Shown piece by piece: positions 25,570-32,801 of a stretch of DNA of 34,357 nt (the stretch's first letter is position 1; every line of letters starts with the position of its first letter). The notes beneath the pieces were generated by a model. That model was not told the DNA's origin and made no database searches. It saw only the letters and a list, made by a program, of their open reading frames with translations. The DNA lies in assembly GCA_029863845.1 (NCBI GenBank), contig JAOTUO010000003.1, positions 1 to 34,357 of the forward strand, written 5' to 3'. Origin of the DNA: Myxococcales bacterium (GTDB lineage Bacteria > Myxococcota_A > UBA9160 > SMWR01). The position numbers and the translations under genes were made by a program.

Positions 25570-27735
25570 ATGTCGCATCGGCCAAGGATCGCATTCCCGC
25601 TCGTCGTGCTCGCCTTGCTCGCCGGCGCATCCGTTGCCGCCGCCGCGATCGAGGAGCCCGTCTACACCGAGGACGACTACCAGGAGTTCGACAACGCCGA
25701 CTGCCTGGGCTGTCACGAGGACGAAGAGCTGGAGGCGGACACCGAACGCGGCGAAGGGCTCGAGCTCTACGTGGACGAAGCGATCCTGCGGCACTCGGTT
25801 CACAAGGAGCAGAACTGCACCGGCTGTCACCGGGGCGCGCAGGACTTCGAGGACTCCCCCCACAACGAGGGCGAGCCGCTCGCGCTGAACTGCGCGGGCT
25901 CCGAGTGCCACACCGACGTCGTGTCGGAGTACGACAAGAGCATCCACGGGAAATGGCACGCGAAGGGAGACGAGGAAGCCGCGACCTGCAAGGACTGCCA
26001 CGGCAACCACGCAATCCTGCCTTCTTCGGATCGAAAGTCCAGAACCAACAAGTTCAACCTCCACAAGACCTGCGCCGAGTGTCACGAGAGCGAAGTCGTC
26101 CTCGATTCCCGCCCCATCGATTACGACGCGGCGGTGTCCGACTTCGTCGACTCGATCCACGGGAAGGCGCTGCTGGTGGACGGACTGATCGTGGCTCCGA
26201 CCTGCAATGACTGCCACGGCGTCCACAACATCCTGTCCAAGGAAGACCCGGATTCCAGGGTCAGCAGAGAGATGGTGCCGAAGACCTGCGGCGAGTGTCA
26301 CGTCCTGGTGGAGGGCGTCTTCAACGCGAGCGTCCACGGAATGACCCTCAACTCCCACGACGTCAGCGCCCCGGTCTGCACCACCTGCCATCCCTCGCAC
26401 GTCTCCGAGCTGCCCTCGGGTCTGGAGTTCCGCCTGCACGCGGACCGGATGTGCGGCGATTGTCACGCAGAGCAGCTCGCCGGCTACCGCGACACCTTCC
26501 ACGGCAAGGCGATTGCGCTGGGTCGCCAGGACGTCGCGGCCTGTTACGACTGCCACGGCCACCACGACATCGCCGAGACCCACGATCCAGTCTCGTACAT
26601 CAGCGACGAACGACGGGTGGAGACCTGCAAGAAGTGTCACCCGGCCGCCAACGCGAACTTCGCCCGCTACATGGTCCACGCCAACCACTCCGACCGGGAA
26701 GCCTATCCCCAGCTCTACTACGTCTTCTGGGGCATGACCTGGCTTCTGATCGGAACCTTCGCCTTCTTCGCACTGCACACTCTCCTGTGGCTCTATCGCT
26801 CCATGGCTCTCTACATGAGCGATTCGAGGGAGTGGCGCGACGTGAAGAACCAGGTCCGGGAAGACACCGAAGAGTTCACCCGCTTCACGCCGCTGGACCG
26901 CTTCCTGCACGGCCTGGTCATCGTCAGCTTCCTGCTTCTGGTCATGACGGGAATGCCGCTCAAGTTCTACTACACGGACTGGGCCAAGGTGCTGCTCGGC
27001 GTCATGGGCGGCCAGGCCGTCGCGGCCGTCCTCCACCGCGTGGGAGCCCTGGTCACGATCTTCTACTTCACGGTCCACGTCAGCGCCGTTCTCTACGCGC
27101 TCTTCCAGGGGCGGCGGCGCTTCTTGAATTCGGAGACCGGAAGAATCGACCTCAAGAAGATCGGCGCGGCGCTCACCGGCCCGGATTCTCCGATGCCCGG
27201 CATCCAGGACTTCAAGGACGTCATCGCCCACAACAAGTGGTTCTTCGGGATGGGACCCAAGCCGCAGTTCGACCGCTGGACCTACTGGGAGAAGTTCGAC
27301 TACATGGCGGTCTTCTGGGGCGTGGCGATGATCGGTGCGAGCGGACTGATCATGTGGTTCCCCGAATTCTTCACCCTGCTCCTGCCGGGCTGGTCGATCA
27401 ATGTGGCTCACATCATCCATTCCGACGAGGCGCTGCTGGCGGCCGGCTTCATCTTCACCTTCCATTTCTTCAACGTGCACTTCCGACCCGACAAGTTCCC
27501 GATGGATCCCGTGATGTTCTCCGGCCGAATGTCCAAGTCGGAGCTGATGCACGAGCGCGGGAAGCTGTACGAGCGCTGGGTCGCCGACGGGACACTGGAC
27601 CAGCACCGTGCGGGTCACGAGTGGGATGCCTGGAAGAAGATCGCGCTGCCCGCCGGCTTCATCGCGTTCCTGATCGGCGTCGGCCTGATGATCCTGATCT
27701 ACGTCGCCATGGCGAGCCGCCTTACCGGAGAGTAG
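25570..27735 (+). CDS. Multiheme c-type cytochrome fused to a membrane cytochrome b domain (CbcL-like architecture)
   Basis: Signal peptide MSHRPRIAFPLVVLALLAGASVAAAA; ten CXXCH motifs (CLGCH, CTGCH, CKDCH, CAECH, CNDCH, CGECH, CTTCH, CGDCH, CYDCH, CKKCH) and one CX4CH (CAGSECH); C-terminal TM region with paired His (FLHGLVIVSFLLLVMTG, HRVGALVTIFYFTVHVSA, FTFHFFNVHF). Confidence 0.92.
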   Translation: MSHRPRIAFPLVVLALLAGASVAAAAIEEPVYTEDDYQEFDNADCLGCHEDEELEADTERGEGLELYVDEAILRHSVHKEQNCTGCHRGAQDFEDSPHNEGEPLALNCAGSECHTDVVSEYDKSIHGKWHAKGDEEAATCKDCHGNHAILPSSDRKSRTNKFNLHKTCAECHESEVVLDSRPIDYDAAVSDFVDSIHGKALLVDGLIVAPTCNDCHGVHNILSKEDPDSRVSREMVPKTCGECHVLVEGVFNASVHGMTLNSHDVSAPVCTTCHPSHVSELPSGLEFRLHADRMCGDCHAEQLAGYRDTFHGKAIALGRQDVAACYDCHGHHDIAETHDPVSYISDERRVETCKKCHPAANANFARYMVHANHSDREAYPQLYYVFWGMTWLLIGTFAFFALHTLLWLYRSMALYMSDSREWRDVKNQVREDTEEFTRFTPLDRFLHGLVIVSFLLLVMTGMPLKFYYTDWAKVLLGVMGGQAVAAVLHRVGALVTIFYFTVHVSAVLYALFQGRRRFLNSETGRIDLKKIGAALTGPDSPMPGIQDFKDVIAHNKWFFGMGPKPQFDRWTYWEKFDYMAVFWGVAMIGASGLIMWFPEFFTLLLPGWSINVAHIIHSDEALLAAGFIFTFHFFNVHFRPDKFPMDPVMFSGRMSKSELMHERGKLYERWVADGTLDQHRAGHEWDAWKKIALPAGFIAFLIGVGLMILIYVAMASRLTGE

Positions 27736-27740
27736 TCGCC

Positions 27741-29687
27741 ATGTCGGGCATCGCAGCGCGCAGCAGCACGAGCTTCCTCGAGCCGCGAGTCGCTCTGGCG
27801 GTCTCCGTCCTGCTGCTGCTGGGATGGGTGGGCTTCGCAAAGGCCGCCCAAGCGGATCTCGAAGACGCAGCTCCCGAGGAGGAGATCGAGGCCGAGTCCT
27901 GCGGAGACTGTCACGACGAAGGTCGCGAGGACGCGCCGATCGTCACCCCGGACTTGATCGAGAGCTCCGTACACGAGGACCTGGAGTGTGAAGACTGTCA
28001 CGCCGACGCAGAGGTCGACCTACACGAGCAGCAACTCGATCTCGTCGCGTGCGAAGACTGCCACGAGGACGAAGCGGAGGTCTACGTAAAACACGGAAGG
28101 CTGGCGGTCGGAACGGACGTAGACCTCCCCAGCTGTTCCGACTGCCACGGCACGCACGAAATCCTCGTATCCGACGACGAGGCTTCGCGGGTCCATCCCC
28201 TGAATCTGCCCGATACGTGCGGAAGCTGCCACGAGGACTATGCCCTCACACTGAACCACAAATTCCTCCCGAAGCATCCGGTCGAGACGTACAGGGAGAG
28301 CGTGCACGGCAAGGCGACCTCTGGCGGTCGCTACAAGGCCGCGACCTGCAACGATTGTCATTCCACCGACAATACGGCGCACCGGATCCTCTCTCCGGGT
28401 GATCCGGAATCCACGATCAATCACTTCGCCATTCCCCGGACATGCGGTCGGTGCCACGAAGCCATCGAAAAAGACTACTGGGACGGAATTCATGGGCAGC
28501 TGACTGCGAGGGGGGAGACCGAGTCGCCCGTGTGCACCCACTGTCACGGCGAGCACCGGATCATTTCGCCCGACGATCCGCGCTCGCCCGTCAGCCCCAG
28601 CCACGTGGCGGAGGCGACCTGCGCCCCCTGCCACGAGTCGGCCACACTCAACGAGAAATACGGGATTCCGGCGGGACGCCTGGCTTCCTTCATCGATTCC
28701 TATCACGGATTGAAGAGCAAGGCGGGTGACGTCTCGGTTGCGAATTGCGCCTCGTGTCATGGTGCACACCGGATACTGCCGCATACGGATGAAACCTCGT
28801 CGATCTATGTCGACAATTTGCAGCAGACCTGCGGCGAATGTCATCCGGGCATTTCCGAAGAAATGGCTCAGTCGAAGATCCACGAAATCGGCTGGACGCG
28901 TATGAGCGGCTGGCCCGACTTCTTTGCGGTCATGTACATGATCATGATCACGGTCACCCTCTTCGGGATGCTCCTCTACATCGCTATGGACTTCCGACGG
29001 CAGCTCGGGAAGGTGCTGCGCGCAGAGCAGGTCCGACGCATGACGCGATGGGAGCTCTTGCAGCACACCGGGCTGATGATCGCGTTCCTCGTCATGGTCG
29101 TTACGGGCTTCGCGCTTCGGTTCTCGGACGCGTGGTGGGCGACGCTGCTGTTCGGCAGGGAAGGCGGGTTCCCGCTGCGCAACACGATTCACCGGGCCAC
29201 GGGGGTGATTCTGGTACTGCTGTCGCTGGCGCACCTCTTCTACCTGCGCGGCACCCGAGGACGCGAATTCCTCAGGGATGTCTTTCCTTCGCTGAGCGAT
29301 CTCGTTCAGCTTCGTCAGATGCTCCGGTACAACCTGGGGCTTTCGGACGAGAGGCCGCGCTTTGGCAGGTTCGGCTTCGGTGAGAAGTTCGAGTACTGGG
29401 CGCTGGTGTGGGGAATGGTCATCATGACCGTGACCGGCACGATGCTGTGGTTCGACAACTACTTCGTGAGGATCGTGCCCAAGGGCGTGCTCGACGTGAT
29501 GTTGGTGATCCACTATTACGAGGCGTGGCTGGCGACCATCTCGATCCTGATCTGGCACATGTATTCGACGATCTTCAATCCGGCCGTGTATCCGATGAAT
29601 CCTTCCTGGCTCACCGGCAAGATGCCGGTCGAGCAGTACCGGCATGAGCACCTGGGTGACGAAGTGGACGCCGGATGGCACCTGTGA
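27741..29687 (+). CDS. Second multiheme c-type cytochrome / cytochrome b fusion, paralogous architecture
   Basis: Eleven CXXCH motifs (CGDCH, CEDCH, CEDCH, CSDCH, CGSCH, CNDCH, CGRCH, CTHCH, CAPCH, CASCH, CGECH); C-terminal TM domain LLQHTGLMIAFLVMVVTGFALRF, IHRATGVILVLLSLAHLFYL, IHYYEAWLATISILIWHMYSTIFNPAVYPMNP. Starts 6 bp after the first gene. Confidence 0.92.
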   Translation: MSGIAARSSTSFLEPRVALAVSVLLLLGWVGFAKAAQADLEDAAPEEEIEAESCGDCHDEGREDAPIVTPDLIESSVHEDLECEDCHADAEVDLHEQQLDLVACEDCHEDEAEVYVKHGRLAVGTDVDLPSCSDCHGTHEILVSDDEASRVHPLNLPDTCGSCHEDYALTLNHKFLPKHPVETYRESVHGKATSGGRYKAATCNDCHSTDNTAHRILSPGDPESTINHFAIPRTCGRCHEAIEKDYWDGIHGQLTARGETESPVCTHCHGEHRIISPDDPRSPVSPSHVAEATCAPCHESATLNEKYGIPAGRLASFIDSYHGLKSKAGDVSVANCASCHGAHRILPHTDETSSIYVDNLQQTCGECHPGISEEMAQSKIHEIGWTRMSGWPDFFAVMYMIMITVTLFGMLLYIAMDFRRQLGKVLRAEQVRRMTRWELLQHTGLMIAFLVMVVTGFALRFSDAWWATLLFGREGGFPLRNTIHRATGVILVLLSLAHLFYLRGTRGREFLRDVFPSLSDLVQLRQMLRYNLGLSDERPRFGRFGFGEKFEYWALVWGMVIMTVTGTMLWFDNYFVRIVPKGVLDVMLVIHYYEAWLATISILIWHMYSTIFNPAVYPMNPSWLTGKMPVEQYRHEHLGDEVDAGWHL

Positions 29688-30081
29688 CCGGGACGCTGGC
29701 ACGCGACCTCGAATAGCCGAGGCCAACGAGGTGTCCGCGAGCAGCCGTGTCCCACGCGCGGCCGAGGACCTACACCGGAACAGCAGTCTGCGGGCTCCCT
29801 GGGATGAGGGGTGGCTCGCTCGGGGCGAGCGCCCGACGCAGTCGCGGACTGTGTCGATTCGCCCGCCGGACTGTAGAGGCACACCCCAGGCAGCGCCCCT
29901 GCGGTGCAGGCCCGGCAGCCTGCGCGCACCGTCCCGTAGCACTGTGTTTTCAGGCAGTTAGAGATTCGATGCGATGGGTACGAGCGGTGGTATGGCTCTT
30001 GCAATACGCGAAGGACGGCTGGCGGCGGGCGATGGCGCTCGTCCGTGCGGGCCGGTGCGGGTCTTCCACGAGGCACGCCTC

Positions 30082-30204
30082 ATGGTTGCCATCTTCGTCG
30101 TCCTGTTGATCCTCGGGCTGGTCGCCATCGACGCGGCTCTCCAGCTGAGAAAGCGGCGTCGGGAGCAGCGGGCGATTTCGCCCGATCTCTCTCGAGACCG
30201 CTAG
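30082..30204 (+). CDS. Small single-TM protein (40 aa)
   Basis: MVAIFVVLLILGLVAIDAALQLRKRRREQRAISPDLSRDR: one hydrophobic helix then a basic tail; cgagg Shine-Dalgarno-like sequence just upstream. Longer in-frame start at 29974 judged less likely. Confidence 0.5.
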   Translation: MVAIFVVLLILGLVAIDAALQLRKRRREQRAISPDLSRDR

Positions 30205-30262
30205 CCGGGCCCGCAAGCGTCCCCGCCGTCCGCGAGCCGGGCGGGAGTACGACACGTCCCGG

Positions 30263-30287
30263 CCGCTCCCGTCGACGACGGGAGCGG
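30263..30287. other. Long perfect stem-loop upstream of the ferredoxin gene
   Basis: CCGCTCCCGTC-GAC-GACGGGAGCGG: 11-bp perfect stem, 3-nt loop; no T-tract. Confidence 0.6.
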
Positions 30288-30354
30288 ACGCGTCCATGCG
30301 TACGTGCGGAGCCGCATCGCAGGCCTGTGACGGACGCGGGAGGAGGCGAGTGCG

Positions 30355-31176
30355 ATGGCCCTGGGCATCTTGACCGACATCACCCGGTGCGTCGGCTGCA
30401 GAGCCTGTGTCTACGCCTGCAAGGAGATCAACGATCTGCCGAGGGACGAGGCGCGCCATCTCAACTCCGAGACCTGGACGTGCGTCGAAGAGCGGGCCGG
30501 ATTGAACGTCCGCAGGCAGTGCATGCACTGCCTGGATCCGGCCTGCGTCTCCGTCTGCCCGGTGGGCGCTCTCCGGAAGACCTCGGAGGGGCCGGTCGTG
30601 TACGACGAGTCCGCCTGCATGGGTTGCCGCTACTGCATGCTGGCCTGCCCGTACCGGGTGCCCAAGTACGAGTGGCAGAGCGCCCTGCCCCGCATGCAGA
30701 AGTGCATCATGTGCTTCCACCAACGGGTCGAGCAGGGCCAGCAGCCCGCCTGCACCGAGGCCTGCCCGGCTCAGGCCACCATGTTCGGCGAGCGGAACGA
30801 CCTGATCCGCGAGGCACGCGCGCGCATCCGGCGGAGCCCGGAGCGCTACGTGGACCACATCTATGGACTGAAGGAGGCAGGCGGAACCTCCGTCCTCTAC
30901 CTCTCCAGCCTGCCTTTCGAGCGGCTGGGTTTCCCGATGAAGCTGGACGTCGAGGCCTACCCGCGGCTGATCTGGAACATCCTGTCGACCATCCCCAACG
31001 TCGTGCTCACCGGTGGAGTGTTCATGTTCGGGCTCTGGTGGCTCATCAACCGCCGCGAGACGCTGAGCGGCACGCCCAGATCGCCGGCGGACGCCCAGAG
31101 CATCGCATCGTCGTCGCAGGACGAAGGCCCGGAGCCCGGAGCGGGTGGAGACCGCACGCGCGCCGAAGAGGAGTGA
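30355..31176 (+). CDS. HybA/NrfC/PsrB-like ferredoxin subunit with four Cys motifs and a C-terminal TM helix
   Basis: CVGCRACVYACK, CMHCLDPACVSVCP, CMGCRYCMLACP, CIMCFHQ...CTEACP; C-terminal NVVLTGGVFMFGLWWLINRRE. No Tat leader; in-frame stop TGA at 30328. Confidence 0.9.
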   Translation: MALGILTDITRCVGCRACVYACKEINDLPRDEARHLNSETWTCVEERAGLNVRRQCMHCLDPACVSVCPVGALRKTSEGPVVYDESACMGCRYCMLACPYRVPKYEWQSALPRMQKCIMCFHQRVEQGQQPACTEACPAQATMFGERNDLIREARARIRRSPERYVDHIYGLKEAGGTSVLYLSSLPFERLGFPMKLDVEAYPRLIWNILSTIPNVVLTGGVFMFGLWWLINRRETLSGTPRSPADAQSIASSSQDEGPEPGAGGDRTRAEEE

Positions 31177-31181
31177 CGACC

Positions 31182-32801
31182 ATGAAGCGGCTCTGGTCTG
31201 TCCTGAGCTTCTGGAGGGTGCTGGCCGCCGCGGTCGCGGGCATCGGGATCTGGGCCACGGTGGTCCGCTTCACCCAGGGACTGGGAGCGGCCACGAACCT
31301 GTCGGATCAGTTCCCCTGGGGCCTCTGGATCGGCTTCGACCTGCTGGTGGGAGTGGCGCTGGCCGCCGGCGGATTCACCATCACCGCGACGGTCTACATC
31401 TTCAATCTAGAGCGCTTCAGGCCCATCGTCCGTCCTACGGTGCTGACGGCATTCCTCGGGTACCTGCTGGTCATCTTCGCCCTGCTGTTCGACCTGGGCC
31501 GTCCCTACCGGATCTGGCATCCGCTGATCATGTGGAATACCCGCTCGGCGCTGTTCGAGGTGGCCTGGTGCGTAATGCTCTACACGACGGTCCTGGCCCT
31601 CGAGTTCAGCCCCATGCTGCTGGAGCGCCTGAGGTTGGAGAAGCCCGCGCGGATCATCCGGGGGCTTTCGGTTCCGCTCGTCATCGTGGGGGTGCTGCTT
31701 TCCACCCTGCATCAGTCCTCGTTGGGCACGCTGTTCGTGATCGTCCCCGAGAAGATGCACGGCCTCTGGTACACGCCCATGCTGCCCGTGGCCTTCTTCG
31801 TGAGCGCCATCGCCGCCGGCCTGAGCATGGTCATCGTGGAGTCCTTCATCAGCGCGCGAGCTTTCGGCCGGCGGCTCGAACACGATCTACTGGAGGACGT
31901 GGGTCGGGCGATCGTGGTGGTGCTGGCGCTCTACTCGATCATCAAGCTACAGGATCTGCTCATCCGGGGGGTCGCTGATCTCCTCTTCGTGCGGTCTCCC
32001 GAGTCGCTCCTGTTCCAGGTAGAGCTGGTCTTCGGGGTCGTGCTGCCCATGATCATGTTCTCCGTGCCCATGGTGCGGCGAAACCGTGGCGGTCTGTTCG
32101 TCGCAGCCCTACTGGTCGTTGTGGGACTCATCCTGAATCGGCTCAACGTGTGCATCACCGGCATGCAGGGTGCCATGGGGCAGGACTATTTCCTGGAGCC
32201 CGGCATGGAAACGGCTTATTTCCCCTCCCTGCTGGAGCTGTCCGTGACGGGATTCCTGGTGGTCATGGGCTGCGTGGGCTTCACGCTGGCCGCCAGGTTC
32301 CTGGAGGTCTTCCCGGAATCCCCTGGTCTGGATGGCGATTACGAGGCGGCGCGGATCGAAGTGCAGACCCATCCGTGGGTGCGCTGGGTCTCCAGGGGCG
32401 TACTCGTAGCCCTGGCGATCGTGTTGGTCGAGGGTGCCGTCACCTTCGACTTCAGCAGCTTCGGTGGGGAGCGCGCCGGGCCCGCGATGCTCATGTCCGC
32501 ACCGACGAACCGGCTGGTGCTTCGGCTACCGCCGGACATGTCGTACCCACCGGGCGAAGAGAGTCCCGGCGTGGTCGAGTTCAGCCATGCGATGCACGTC
32601 GATGCGGAAGAGCCCGACTGTGCCGCGTGTCACCGAGAGGCCTTTCCGCTGGTGCGGCGGGCGGGCATGATCGTGCCGCGGATGACCTGGTCGGGCGAGC
32701 AGCTTCACGAGCAGGGCTGGTGCGGAATGTGCCATGACGGAGACGAGTCCTTTTCCGTCGAGGACGAGGAAGAGTGCGGCAGCTGCCACTTCGAGCCATG
32801 A
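31182..32801 (+). CDS. NrfD/PsrC/HybB-like membrane subunit fused to a C-terminal triheme cytochrome c7-type domain
   Basis: HybB-like FPWGLWIGFDLLVGVALAAGGFTITATVYIF, LGRPYRIWHPLIMWNTRSALFEVAWCVMLY, STLHQSSLGTLFVIVPEKMHGLWYTPMLPVAFFVSA, NRLNVCITGM; C-terminal FSHAMHVDAEEPDCAACHREAF...GWCGMCHDGDESFSVEDEEECGSCHFEP. Confidence 0.9.
   Translation: MKRLWSVLSFWRVLAAAVAGIGIWATVVRFTQGLGAATNLSDQFPWGLWIGFDLLVGVALAAGGFTITATVYIFNLERFRPIVRPTVLTAFLGYLLVIFALLFDLGRPYRIWHPLIMWNTRSALFEVAWCVMLYTTVLALEFSPMLLERLRLEKPARIIRGLSVPLVIVGVLLSTLHQSSLGTLFVIVPEKMHGLWYTPMLPVAFFVSAIAAGLSMVIVESFISARAFGRRLEHDLLEDVGRAIVVVLALYSIIKLQDLLIRGVADLLFVRSPESLLFQVELVFGVVLPMIMFSVPMVRRNRGGLFVAALLVVVGLILNRLNVCITGMQGAMGQDYFLEPGMETAYFPSLLELSVTGFLVVMGCVGFTLAARFLEVFPESPGLDGDYEAARIEVQTHPWVRWVSRGVLVALAIVLVEGAVTFDFSSFGGERAGPAMLMSAPTNRLVLRLPPDMSYPPGEESPGVVEFSHAMHVDAEEPDCAACHREAFPLVRRAGMIVPRMTWSGEQLHEQGWCGMCHDGDESFSVEDEEECGSCHFEP

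Noticed and set aside
24969-25571. 200-aa minus-strand ORF (and overlapping plus ORFs) in the gap before the cytochrome genes
   Set aside because: No recognisable domain, compositionally biased; treated as non-coding regulatory interval.
26295-27740. Long N-terminal extension of the 26295..29687 ORF
   Set aside because: Overlaps the first cytochrome gene out of frame; a signal peptide and proper start occur at 27741.
25093-27840. 915-aa minus-strand ORF
   Set aside because: Antisense to the first multihaem cytochrome; no family motifs, arises from codon bias.
29697-29702. Second TGGCAC near the end of the second cytochrome gene
   Set aside because: No TTGC at the required spacing (followed by GCGACCTCG).
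28020-29942. 640-aa minus-strand ORF
   Set aside because: Antisense to the second multihaem cytochrome; no motif.
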